The notes under the pieces: model-generated
Database searches by the model: none
What the model was told of the DNA's origin: nothing
The model's input: only the letters and a program-made list of their open reading frames with translations
Position numbers and translations under genes: made by a program
Shown here: piece after piece, positions 32,034 through 42,450 of the stretch
How positions within the stretch are numbered: the stretch's first letter is position 1
How the letters are laid out: the number at the start of each line of letters is the position of its first letter
NCBI RefSeq assembly: GCF_963924675.1
Contig: NC_089232.1
Coordinates: 36,289,312 to 36,353,311, forward strand
Direction of reading: 5' to 3'
DNA length: 64,000 nucleotides
Origin: Phocoena phocoena
Taxonomy: Eukaryota > Chordata > Mammalia > Artiodactyla > Phocoenidae

Positions 32034-32848
32034 AATGTCTATTTAGGTCTTCTGCCCATTTTTTTGTTTGTTTTTATAAATTTATTTATTTTGGGCTGCG
32101 TTGGGTCTTCACTGCTGCGCGCGGGCTTTTTCTAGTTGCAATGAACTGGGGCTACTCTTCGTTGCGGTGTGCAGGCTTCTCCTCATTGCAGTGGCCTCTC
32201 GTTGCAGAGCACGGGCTCTAGGCACACGGGCTTCAGTAGTTGTGGTGCATGGGCTCAGTAGTTGTGGTGCATGGGCTGTAGAGCGCAGGCTCAGTAGTTA
32301 TGGCACACGGGCTTAGTTGCTCCACGGCATGTGGGAATCTTCCCAGACCAGGGCTCGAACCCGTATCCCCTGAATTGGCAGGCGGATTCTTAACCACTGT
32401 GCGACCAGGGAAGCCCTGCCCATTTTTTGATTGGGTTTTTTTTTTTTGCTATTCCGTTGTATGAGCTGTTTGTATATTTTGATAATTAAGCCCTTGTCGG
32501 TCACATGATTTGCAAATATTTTTCCCAGTCTGTAGGTTGTCGTTTTGTTTTGTTTATGGTTTCCTTTTCTGTGCAAAAGCTTCTAAGTTTGATTAGGTCT
32601 CATTTGTTTATTTTTATTTCTGTTGCCCTGGTAGATTGACCCAAGAAAGCATTGGTACGATTTATGTCAGAGAATGTTTTGTCTATGTTCTCTTCTAGGA
32701 GTTTTATGATGTCATGCCTTATATTTACATCTTTAAGCCACTTTGAGTTTATTTTTGTGTATGGTATGAGAGTGTGTTCTAACTTCATTGCTTTACACGT
32801 GGCCGTCCAACTTTCCCATCACCACTTGCTGAAGAGGCTGTCTTTAGA
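32034..32848 (-). mobile_element. L1: Internal L1 ORF2 fragment, antisense, split by a CHR-1
   Basis: The left piece (32034-32064) and right piece (32416-32848) are contiguous L1 ORF2 once the SINE is removed. Frames at 32313-32576 and 32600-32788 (-) read L1-like '[13 protein letters not shown]'. The L1 3' UTR is missing, so the fragment is truncated at both ends, probably by deletion. Confidence 0.85.
32065..32415 (-). mobile_element. CHR-1: CHR-1 SINE inside the L1, antisense
   Basis: The full-length body ends in 'gcgaccagggaagccc', with a TAAA-type tail at 32076-32090. The TSD 'ctgcccatttttt' at 32052-32064 and 32416-32428 is L1 sequence, so the SINE is younger than the L1. Confidence 0.93.
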
Positions 32849-33834
32849 GATGTATTCTCTTGAAAGAGATCACATTCTAGGAATGCGGTGATTTAGACTA
32901 ATGAGTTTAAGATAAGACACAATCAGAAGTGTGTTTCTGTGCTTTCACTATAAAATTCCTATCAATAATTTAACATGACTAGAAAACAAATTACTGTTTA
33001 CATTCGTCTGCATACTCTGAATAAAACTTCCATTTGTGGTCATCATCAAGGAAGCACAGAACAGCCTTTGAGAGAGTGATTGGGAGCTGGTGGCATGATG
33101 AATGATGCAGCATCATGAGTAGTGATATAACCAGTATTAAACAACAGTATTAGGGAAGTAAGAAACCTGTACTGTTTAATTACAAAGGTTTCCAAAGCGC
33201 CATGGAACTGTGAGAAATAATTATGTTGCTACCCTTTTGGGTGCTTGAACTTTACAAAGAATCTTCAGGTAAGCAGCTTTACTGATTGAACGATAAGCAC
33301 AAACAGAAGTACCTCTTTCCTACCCATTATTCTAAATCTTCATGGATACATGGCTATATCTAACACGGACCTGTGAATTTAGTAATACGTTTTTAAACCA
33401 TATGTTTTTTATAGACAGAGACCCCGAGGGGTGGCCCTGGTATCTCCTCTTATCTGTGCCAAGCTTGTTGCCTTGGTTCAAGAAGCAGCTGCCCACAGCC
33501 AGGTCCCCCAAGTCTCTCATGAAACCATTCTCCTCAATTCCTGCAAGTGCCTCTCAGCACCAGAAAGCCCATTCTGGTGATGATATTCCCCAAACCAAGG
33601 AGTACTCTTCACCAAAGGTGAAAAGAAGTATCCACCACTAGTGGCTAAAAAACCCCTGGCACCTTTAAGGTAATGGTCATTTTCCAGGCTCTTAGCCCCG
33701 CCACGAGCCCACCCCGCTTCCTTTCTTGTCATTCCAGTTTTTAAATCTTTTTTTTTTTTTTTTCAGTTTTTAAATCTTTAAATCAGCCTCGCCACTCTGT
33801 GTATGATGAGTGCGTTATCGACAACTTTTGAAGT
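32849..33834. other. Repeat-free unique sequence
   Basis: It contains the open segment 33415-33641 listed separately and a T-run at 33747-33763 inside a short duplication ('cagtttttaaatctt' at 33735 and 33765). Nothing else is recognised. Confidence 0.35.
33415..33641 (+). other. Candidate terminal exon or chance open frame
   Basis: The segment follows the acceptor-like 'catatgttttttatag' and stays open for about 75 codons to a TAG at 33639-33641. The predicted peptide is rich in S, P and K ('LPTARSPKSLMKPFSSIP') and has no recognised domain. No polyadenylation signal follows closely. It is more likely a chance frame than an exon. Confidence 0.15.
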
Positions 33835-33839
33835 CAAAA

Positions 33840-34020
33840 ACATTTGTCTCAAAACCTAATCACCATCTTGCAGGTATGTAACCTCAGGAAATCTACTTAA
33901 CTGAAGCTTCACTTTCCTTTTATATAATATAAGGACACTTCTCTTTATTTTGGTCTGAGAACTAAATGTGTTAACATTGAACTACCTAGTACAGTGCCTG
34001 GCATAGAAGGCTAGATGTGT
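33840..34020 (+). repeat. MIR: MIR SINE, sense, diverged
   Basis: 'aaatctacttaactgaagct' and 'tagtacagtgcctggcatag' mark the MIR core and tail. Confidence 0.6.
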
Positions 34021-35325
34021 GATTAACCTCAGTCCCCTTATCTTTCTTCTCTTTAGCGACAGCAACTTAAATTGTTTCTCAGCAGGTGAAGTTTGCCTAT
34101 TTGGATTGTGAAAAACACACTTTCCCAAAGGTGTTTTACATCCTCTGGGCTCCACTGGGTCACGTTGTAGAGCAAGTGCTGGGTTGAAGGTTCAGGGCTG
34201 TAGTTGCAAGGGAGGAGGGAGAACAAACCCAGACTGATTGTTTTTGCTGAAGCCTCCTGAGACAGAAGCAGAAAAATCACTGCTAATTTAGAAGGTTCAA
34301 AGCCAAGCTCATGAAACTTTCCCATAACTGCTAATAAAAGTCTTAACGAGGAGAAAACAATCATGTTTTGGGAGACAGATTTTTCTACAAATATAGAGGT
34401 TCTCCAGGTTCAGTATTCTCTCCGTGACAGGACAGGATGGAGGGCAGAAGGATTAGAGCTACAGTAATAACTCTCATTAGTTCAGCACTTTAGGGCTTAA
34501 CAGAGCGTTTCCACCACACTTGGTCCTACAACTGCGTGAATCGAACAGGCCATGTATTATCTTCATCCCCAAAGAAGACTTGAGCCCTGGTGTCAAAATG
34601 CTACTCTTTCTGTTCTACCCTCTCCCCAGCATAAAGTTCTTGCATTCATTGGTTAGGAGAAACTGTTCTTTTTTCGCTTGTACAGCAAGCTCAAGAAGAC
34701 AAAGACACACTGAGAAATCAGCCCACTTCTTCATGGACGTGTTTTCTAACTGGGCTTGAGATATAAGTGTGCCGTCACTGCATCAGACAGACTGAAGCTG
34801 GTGAGGGGAGTGTACCTGGCAGGCACTTTCTACAATTTTGTTTGAGCTCTTCTCTGTGCTGGGCACTGCCCCCAGCTGCAGTGCTTAGTTCCAGCTCACA
34901 GCCTAGCAGGGCAAGACTCAACAAGGGGAAATAAGTATTACATAGGAGAGCAAAGGGGAATTGGAGCCAGGCTGGTCACGAACTCCACCTGCCATTTCTT
35001 AAGTCTGCAGCAGGATCAGGGGGATCTTTTCAGGTTCATCTTTGTTCACCTTCCCAGGAGAGAGTCTCATAAGAAATGATCTTGCTGGACACTGTGGGAG
35101 GAAAAGAAAGACCAGGCCGAGTGGATGGGCAAACCAGTATTGACAGTTCTCTCCAGCGCGGCTGGGGCTACTGTTCATTGAGGATGGAGAATCTGAGAAA
35201 GCACGTGGGCATTATTTTCTCAATGACAGGGATAGACTGTTGGTCTCTGATTCTATTAGACTGACCTCAGACAGAAGGGGGAGAGATGAAAAGAGAAAGA
35301 CGTTGTCTTTTGAGACTGCAAAGAT
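34021..35325. other. Mostly unique sequence
   Basis: A weak L2-like antisense patch occurs at 34845-34965 ('ctgtgctgggcactgccccc', 'agctcacagcctagcagg'). No exon, RNA or young insertion is recognised. Confidence 0.35.
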
Positions 35326-35490
35326 GAGAACATTTCTAGGCAGAGCATGAGGGAAGCAAGGTTGCCAGGTCAGAAGCTAGATTATAGGGAGCCTTTGTAT
35401 GAATTAGGAAAAGGTGTCCCTTCTAGGTACACAGCCCATTGAGCAAAGAGGGGTTTTGTGCAAAGGAATAAAAAGGATGCAGTCTCATAC
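35326..35490 (+). repeat. Possible ancient dispersed repeat fragment
   Basis: 'gcagagcatgagggaagcaa' and 'attatagggagcctttgtat' resemble the upstream part of the family at 30850-31085. The call is tentative. Confidence 0.35.
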
Positions 35491-36357
35491 CAGAGTATAT
35501 GGCTTGGCAAAGAAAGCTCTGGCTGAGTTTCAGCCTCCACTCATCCCTTCAGCAGGGCAAACTTGTGCAGTATGCCACCTACACAATAGTCCACAATGGC
35601 CCTAAGGGTCAACTGAGTTATTACTGAGAGAATCTGAAGTTACTGCTTCTCCTGAATGGAGGGAAATATATCACTAGGAACTCTACCTTTCCTGCTGAAG
35701 ATTTTCACAGCCTACTCTGAGGCCTGAGTTTGGCTGTGGGAAGTATCAGTGGAAGTTCTGACGAAGGAGGAGGAATTGTACACTACCTTAGGACCTTCCC
35801 AGACTGAGAGGAGGAAGCACGTTCCTGGTTCATGATGGATAAACACCCACGAGTGGAGGATAAGCTCCAATGAAGGCCACACCTAGCATCACCCAGGGAG
35901 GGAGAATTGCCAAAACTGCAGGAATGAGGAAGAAGGCAGGAGACGGCATCCCTTTGGGGCCAAGGGAGAGACTCCTCCCCAGAGGTGAAACAGCTGTTCC
36001 TCTCCTGCGCAAGGCTGTGGAGGGAGGCAGCTGCATTCCGCAGGCAGCAGGTCACGGTCTCTGAGCAGATGTGGAGTGAGAGTCGAGATGATTTGAGCAG
36101 GGGAGGGGCCCACCACTGTCAGCCAGGTCTCAAGGCCCTGTGGTGCTCCACTTTCTTTCTCCCAACCCCACCACTTTTCCTGTGACCTGAGCTGGTGTTT
36201 ATCTGGGTCAGGCTGCCAGATAGGGCTCACTCAAGCAGGAAAACGCAGGCACCCCGAAGTCTGGCTTTACAACCGGCCTCAAGGCCCGGTCACCTGCCTC
36301 GACCCAGCTGGCCTTGACTGAGGTCAACGCACGGTTGAGAGAATACAGGAAGGGTAT

Positions 36358-36426
36358 GAGTGTGCGTGCGTGCGTGTGTGTGTGTGTGTGTGCATGTGTG
36401 TGTGCATGCATGTGTGTGTGTGTGCA
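36358..36426 (+). repeat. (TG)n microsatellite, interrupted
   Basis: TG and TGCG/TGCA units run for about 69 bp. The cysteine/valine and histidine/threonine-rich frames on the two strands are products of this tract. Confidence 0.95.
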
Positions 36427-37218
36427 GGGGGTGATGTGGAATCTCCATAGAGGGAGTCCTAATCATGTGTGTCTTCTCATCAGAGTCTTTGTACCTGAAA
36501 CTCAGGGAACATGGCTCCTCAGGTGAGGTAACCCCCGTGGGAATCACCACCTCCTCTCACCTTAGTGTGCCGTGGTTGGCAGGAGTAGGATTTATTGAAG
36601 GAAGAAAAGGCTCATGTTCAGTGTCTGTCCCAGTTGTGGGCTGAGGGCTCTGCAGGTGGCCTAGAGGGGTCTGACCTTCAGTGAGCAGGCTGCAAGGCGG
36701 TGGCCCCAGGTCTAGCTCCAGTGATGAATGGGAGACCCAAGAGGACTTCCTCCTCAGTGTTCATCTTGTTTCTGTCCCAAGAATATTCTCCCTCACCTTT
36801 TCTCTATCCTTCAGGAGTCACCTTGTTTCCCCTCCTCCGTTCCCGATAACCCGAGCCCCTCACATGCGTGTGGCGTGGGAATGAGCAGGGCAGGAGAGCA
36901 GAGTCCCATCTCTGATAGGAAGGCCCACGGCCACCCCAGAAGTCGCCACGGGCAGTCGTAGACAGGCGCTCCTGTGGGAGGGGTGAAAGTCGGTCCATGT
37001 CCCTGCCCTGCTCTCCGGAAGCTCTCCCTCTTCCTTTAGGGGTTCTTTGACCCACAGATGTCCCTGGAGCCTCAGGCTTGGTGTGGTGTCCGGTCAGCTC
37101 AACTCAGCTCGGCCTCCCCAGAGATGTTGCTGGAACTTCACAGCCACACTGTCTTAAGTCTGGTTCCTGGGAGCAGACCCTGAGATGAGGTTTGTGAACA
37201 CGTGATGATGCGTGTGTG

Positions 37219-37236
37219 CACGAGAAATTTCTCGTG
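37219..37236. repeat. Perfect 18-bp palindrome
   Basis: 'cacgagaaatttctcgtg' equals its own reverse complement. It embeds a GAA-nn-TTC inverted pair of the kind found in heat-shock elements. Function is unknown. Confidence 0.9.
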
Positions 37237-37929
37237 GGAGCAGGGAAGCAGGCAGGGCAGGGATATGGATATGACCTGACATGAAGCCCAGCTCCAGCCG
37301 GGCCCCGAGGAGCTCCGGAGTGGAAATCATCCCTCCGTGTCTGTACCACCTTTAGGGAAGGTTGCTGAGCATTCATCCTACGGTCATCCACGGCTACAGG
37401 TGACCCTGGGGATGGGGTTTACACATTCCCAGGGCTTCCTGCTCCTGAAGGAGAAAGTGGCTCCATTAGCCCAAGGGCGGGCCTTTAAGGAAGCCACAGG
37501 TGCAGGTTGTTGAAAGCAAAGCCCACACAGCCGGGTAGAGGGATCTGGGAGGATGGGGTGGAGCACCGGAGCATCATCAGAATACGCAGAGCCCCTGGGA
37601 ATCGTCTGCAATGGGTGGGGCCTGGGAGCAGACAAGGGGCTCCCACACTGGTGGCTGGGATGGCCTGTCAGAGTGGAGAGATTGGGCACAGCTTTTGAGA
37701 TCACCACAGGCACCCTTTCAATATCAAGCTTTTAGTGGAACTAATGGATTTTCAGGGCAGAGTCCAAGGCGTTCTTTTCCAGAATTATAATTCCCCCTCC
37801 CACTCTGCTCTGTCCCCTTCCTCTTATCACCGGTTTTCTTCATTCTTCTGAATGCCCATATCACATACTGTCTGTGCCACTCTTGGGGCTGCTCAGGTTG
37901 CTTGGCATCCTTATGGGGGTAGCTCATAG

Positions 37930-38180
37930 CAGTGGTTCAGTCACAGGCTTTGGAGATGGACTTGGGCTTGGACTTGGACTTGATGCTCGGCTTAGCCACT
38001 TACCTACTGTGTGACCTAGAGCAAGTCACTTAACTTCTCTGAGCTTTACTTTCCTCTGTAAACTCTCATAACAGCAGTACCTACTTCAGGTGTACTGTGA
38101 GGATGAAAACGGGTCATCCATGTAACGTGCGAAGCACATATATCTGGTGTGGTCCCCACTTCCTAAATGCCAGCTACCGT
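37930..38180 (+). repeat. MIR: MIR SINE, sense
   Basis: 'tgtgacctagagcaagtcac' and 'ttaacttctctgagctttac' are the MIR core. A short hexamer repeat, 'ggacttggacttgatg' (within 37959-37984), has expanded in its 5' half. Confidence 0.85.
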
Positions 38181-38565
38181 TTTGAAATGATGGTCGTTAT
38201 TCTTGTGTGCAGATATGTGTTCCACAGTACACTGCAGTCTCCTTGAGGGCCGGCGCCAGCTACGGTACCCTATGTACCTAAGTAGGTGCTCATACATGCG
38301 TGGGGTTTAAACACAGAAAATTATGGGCAAGGAGAGAATACAAGGCTTCGGGCCCCACAGTCAGTTTCATAACAAAGCCCAGGATTTCCATGTTCCTCAC
38401 GTGAGACCTACTTCTCCGAATTCAGGGCCCCGCATCTGCCAAGAAAAGTGCCCCCTGGCACCATGCTGCCTTTTTACCTTTTTAGTACCCCAGCACCAGG
38501 GACGTGAGGAGGGAGGGCTGCCAGCCCTCGGGTAGGGAATACAAGGCTGTGAGCCAAGAGGCCAC
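38181..38565. other. Unique sequence upstream of the CpG-rich segment
   Basis: A palindromic E-box 'ctcacgtgag' lies at 38396-38405. Nothing else is recognised. Confidence 0.4.
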
Positions 38566-38569
38566 GTTA

Positions 38570-38960
38570 GAGGCTGATGTCCCCCGACCACCTGCCCGCC
38601 CCAGGCAGTGAGGGAGGCCTCCAGCGTCGCGCTCTCCCCAGGACATTGGTGGGCCCAGAGCAGAGAGGGAGCAGGCCTGGCGTTTCCAGCACTGGCTGCC
38701 CTCCCCCAACTTCTTTGAGTCGGGCGCTGCCTTCCCGGCCTCAGTCCTCCGCCGGCCACTGTTTCCACCGCCGAGGAGATGGGGCCGAGCGCTGGGGCCA
38801 CCGCTCTGCGGTGGCAACAAGGCTTCGCTTCATCCGCGGCCCCTGCCCGGGGAGGGGGAGGGGGATGAGGAGGGGAGCGGCGTGCGTCCTGCTGAAAATA
38901 AACCCAGCCGGACCTGGAGAACCGGGTGATGGGGCGGGGGCGCTGTGTGAGGAGTCCAGG
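38570..38960. promoter_or_regulatory. CpG-island-like segment, possible promoter
   Basis: About 28 CpG dinucleotides by hand count in roughly 390 bp at clearly elevated GC, far above the rest of the window. It includes a GC-box-like 'gatggggcgggggcgctg' near 38930 and a dense cluster 'ccaccgccgaggag' near 38766. Long open frames on both strands (+ 38577-39038, - 38397-39135) follow from the scarcity of AT-rich stops. No TATA box, initiator or convincing first-exon donor was found, so strand and activity are unknown. Confidence 0.5.
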
Positions 38961-39122
38961 GTGGGCAGGGATGGGGGTGTTGGTGGCAGCAGGTTCGTCT
39001 TGGAGGAGATTTCCAGCCCGGGAAAACTAGGGCTGTGAACACGGAAAGGCAGGCACATGAGATACGGCCACCTGTCGTGTGACACGCACGCTCAGTGGGA
39101 GGAGGACTGCAGCGCTCGCTCG

Positions 39123-39447
39123 CTCTCACACTCACATCCTCTCACACACACACTCTCTCACACTCACACTCTGCCTCACACACCCACACTCCCTCACACG
39201 CACTCTCACACGTATGCACTCTCACGTACTCACACATACTCCCTCACACGCCCATACACTCACACACTCGCACACTTTCATACACTCTCATACACACACT
39301 CATACACACATACAGTCACACACTCCCTCACACACCCACACACTCTCATACACACATGCACTCACACACACACTCACACTTTCTCTCACACTCATACACA
39401 CTCTCACACACTCTCTCACACCGTCTCTCTCTCTCACACACTCATCA
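39123..39447 (+). repeat. CA/CT-rich satellite-like array, about 325 bp
   Basis: The tract is built of irregular 'ctcacacactc' and 'acacactcatac' blocks with interspersed CTC, CAT and CAC. All three plus frames are open for 120-150 codons and read as H/T/S repeats, a composition artefact. It sits about 160 bp beyond the CpG-rich segment. Confidence 0.95.
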
Positions 39448-40424
39448 ATGTTCAAGATAGAGGGTGACAGATGGCCACTAATATGCTCCTCTACCTTTCA
39501 CGTTCTCAGAAAACCAAGTAACCCATAGTCTCTTTCTGTGTCCACAGAGGCTGGTCCAACCCAGATAACCTCATTCCGTACCTTGTGCCGGAATGATGTT
39601 AGAACTTACCCGCTCAAGGCCTTCTAGGAACAGCGGAAAGTTAAAACTGTGGGGAAGACAGTGGGAAGTTGATGGGCCAAAACTTTTGCAGTTTCATGGA
39701 CAATTTAAAATACCTGAAGAAAATTAGAGGGCTCTCTCTTTAGAGAAATGTGCTTAAAGCCTACAGATGCAATACCCCATATACAATTTCAGGGAGTCAT
39801 GGGCCCTGCTCCCCAAGACCCATCTAACAGCCCTGGGTTAAGACACCCCATTCTGAAGGATTCAGTCCCAAGGAATGGAGCTGCCTAAAACCAAACACAA
39901 ACAATGCCAGCACCACCTCCCACCACACCCAGAGACCTGAGCTAGATGATGTCATCCTGAGACTCAGAGAATGACAGGTGACAATGTCAAACCAGTGACA
40001 CATCCCAAAGAGAAACCATCCCTCATGGAACACTTGCTTCCACGGCATCTAGGAGCTTTCTCAGAACCACCCATTTGGTTGCAGACCTTCCAGCGTTCAG
40101 GGAACCACATTCCTGGGCCAGTGGGAGAGCAGGCTTAGAGTGGCTGATGAAACGTTCTTGGCTGACAGTCCCCAGCCATAGCAAATAGGGAGCTAACCTA
40201 CTGTGGTGAGTTTCCTGCCCTGTGGAGGAGGCAGCAGCAGAGCAATTCTACACAGATTACCCTGCTTGGGAACCTGGGGACCTGGTCTGGAATGTACTGT
40301 GATGCAAAGTACACACCCAATGTGCAGCAGGTGGTGTGGGGTCTCTGAAGGTGAACTTGAATGCCAGGGCATGGTATCTGGGGGCAACCATCCACTTCAC
40401 CTTACTTGGGACGTGCACCTATGC
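39448..40424. other. Unique sequence, nothing recognised
   Basis: No repeat family is evident. A 93-residue frame (40203-40484) is mirrored by minus-strand frames of similar length and is not called. Confidence 0.35.
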
Positions 40425-40600
40425 ATTGAGCTAACATTTATTGAGCGCCATGGTATACTGGACATAGAGAAGCAGATGCAATGACACAGCCCCAGTCTTC
40501 AAAGTACTCGCAGTCTACTGGGAAAGAGAAATCTACATCTGAACATTACAGGAAGGTACCATGTGATAGATGCAAGCCCAAGGCTCTCTGGAGCTGAAAT
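40425..40600 (-). repeat. L2: L2-like 3' end, antisense
   Basis: 'gctaacatttattgagcgcc' followed by 'cttcaaagtactcgcagtct' fits the reverse complement of the L2/MIR-type terminal region. Confidence 0.5.
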
Positions 40601-40665
40601 CCTACTGCTAGAAATCATCTGTGGTGAAGAAAAACCTTGTGAAGCTGGTGCCAGCGTGGCCCAGA

Positions 40666-40822
40666 GTTGAGCTCTCAAACGTTGCTGTGCGTCTGAATCA
40701 CCTGGGAAACTGAAAACCAGGCCACACCCAGGCCACGTAAATCAGAGTTTCTGGGGAAGGTCTCCGCCCTTAGCACTTTTTAAAGCTCCCACTGTAATTC
40801 CAGCATACCAGGATGGAGAGCT
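40666..40822. mobile_element. MER5A: MER5A-like hAT MITE fragment
   Basis: 'tctgaatcacctgggaaact' and 'atcagagtttctggggaagg' match the internal order of MER5A. The ends are degraded. Confidence 0.65.
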
Positions 40823-41431
40823 ATGGGCCAGAGCTTCGTGGCACCTCTTATGTGGTCTTGCACCAGAGAATCCCCCTTGTTGGAAACTTCATGGTTGATG
40901 AGTTAGGACCTTAGGGGACAGCCACGGTGGGAGATGGACAAGTGAGTAAGATGACACACAAAAAAGCTTTCAAATGTTGTTTTATGTTCATGTAACTCAG
41001 GAACCTGCCCACTACTAGCCTTTTCAGTGTCCTCAGGCCTTGAACCCAGAGAGATTATGGTTTCCCTAACTTACATCTAAGGCGCAGAACTAATTCTTCT
41101 GTGATTGAATGGCAGTGAGAACATTTCTTTCCTTCAGGGAAACCCTCTCTCAAGTCCCACTGAAAGGACATGACCTGGCCCCGTGGTCCCAGCAAGGCAA
41201 TCATCATAGCTTATAGAACATTTTCCAACATTCCAGGAAATATGTGGGAAGTGGACTTTTGTTGGTATTGGGGCATGGAGGTCATGATTCAAAATATCAT
41301 GGAATTAGTAGGAAAAGGCTAAATAGTCCAATAGAAATAAACCCAGGGAAAATGACACATAGCTGCCTATCAGGATACTGTACACATGGCGAGTGAGGAT
41401 AGAACTCTAGGTCACACACCCAATCCACACT

Positions 41432-41464
<33 letters not shown>

Positions 41465-41639
41465 GATTTTAGCAGCAGGCATTATCACCCAGGATGAAGA
41501 CAAGAATACATTCCTTTAATTTTCAAGTGCTCAGAAATGCAGATCAGCCCTGGTTTTGGACTGGTTGGCTGTGAGACATCCTTGAGACACTGACCAAGGA
41601 GAAGCCACATGGCAGGTAGTTCTGTGAGCCAGCCTTGGA
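40823..41639. other. Unique sequence with a CT/CA microsatellite
   Basis: The tract 41432-41465 is (CT)n passing into (CA)n. Otherwise nothing is recognised. Confidence 0.4.
41432..41465 (+). repeat. (CT)n(CA)n microsatellite
   Basis: About ten CT and seven CA dinucleotides lie back to back. Confidence 0.93.
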
Positions 41640-41904
41640 CTGGAGAGGTCTCAGTTGGTAGAAATTTGGGCATCAACAGCATAAAGAGGGAATTTCAGTC
41701 CCTGGGCACTGATGAGATGACCCAGGGAGGGCATAGGTAGAGGAGGACAGAGGCTGAGACAAAACCCTCCATTTGCATCAACATATGAAGTTGGATGGAA
41801 CAGGCTAAGCAGATGGAGGCAGGGAGGGAGGAAGGAAGGAAACCAGCAGATAGGTTGACCTGGAAGCCAAGCTAGGGTCCAGGAGGAGGGAATGGTCAGA
41901 TCAA
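41640..41904 (+). repeat. Ancient dispersed repeat, left part
   Basis: 'tttgggcatcaacagcataa', 'gatgagatgacccagggagg' and 'aggagggaatggtcagatca' place this in the same old family as 2290-2956. It is cut by the CHR-2 at 41919-42123 and resumes to about 42450. Confidence 0.55.
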
Positions 41905-41918
41905 AAAAGATTAGGACA

Positions 41919-42123
41919 GGGCTTCCCTGGTGGCGCAGTGGTTGAAAGTCCGCCTGCTGTTGCAAGGGACACAGGTTCATGCCCTGGTCTGGGAAGATCC
42001 CACATGCCGCGGAGCGGCTGGGCCCGTGAGCCATGGCCGCTGAGCCTGTGCGTCCGGAGCCTGTGCTCCACAACGGGAGAGGCCACAACAGTGAGAGGCC
42101 CGCGTACCGCAAAAAGAAAAAAG
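41919..42123 (+). mobile_element. CHR-2: CHR-2 SINE, sense
   Basis: Near-intact CHR-2 with a short A/G tail and the TSD 'aaaagattaggaca' at 41905-41918 and 42124-42137. The B-box region is mutated ('ggttcatgccctgg'). Confidence 0.95.
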
Positions 42124-42137
42124 AAAAGATTAGGACA

Positions 42138-42450
42138 AAAACACAACCATTGCACTTGGGCAGTCATTGGGGACCCCGAGACGGGTCATTTCAGTGGTGC
42201 CATGAAGGCAGAGGCTTCGGCAGTGGGCAGAGAAGTATTCTAGAAATTTGGGTACGATGGGAAACAGGGAGGTGGGGCTGTAGCCAGGGGATATGAGAGG
42301 ATGGGAATTTTTCATGTGTATTTTCTTTGTGAATGGGAATGATTCAGGAGAGAGAGAGGTATCAAAGCAGCAGAAAAAGAAGGACTTCACTCCTTGCGGA
42401 GTGAAGACCTTGGGAAGATGAGGGGGATTATCCCGTAGGAGGGAGAAGCT
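42138..42450 (+). repeat. Ancient dispersed repeat, right part
   Basis: This continues 41640-41904 after the SINE ('gtggtgccatgaaggcagag', 'gtgaatgggaatgattcagg'). Confidence 0.45.

Larger units (their letters stand above)
35491..37924. other. About 2.4 kb of repeat-poor sequence
   Basis: It contains a TG microsatellite and an 18-bp palindrome, both listed separately, and moderately GC-rich DNA at 36.8-37.7 kb. Open frames of up to 113 residues overlap on opposite strands (for example 35783-36230) and show no domain. Confidence 0.4.

Noticed and set aside
38397..39135. Open frames on both strands of the CpG-rich segment as coding exons
   Set aside because: High GC removes AT-rich stops on both strands. 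No domain, start context or paired splice site supports coding.
39057..39528. Three overlapping 121-149-residue H/T/S-rich open frames as a novel repeat protein
   Set aside because: They are translations of the same CA/CT simple-sequence array in all three frames.
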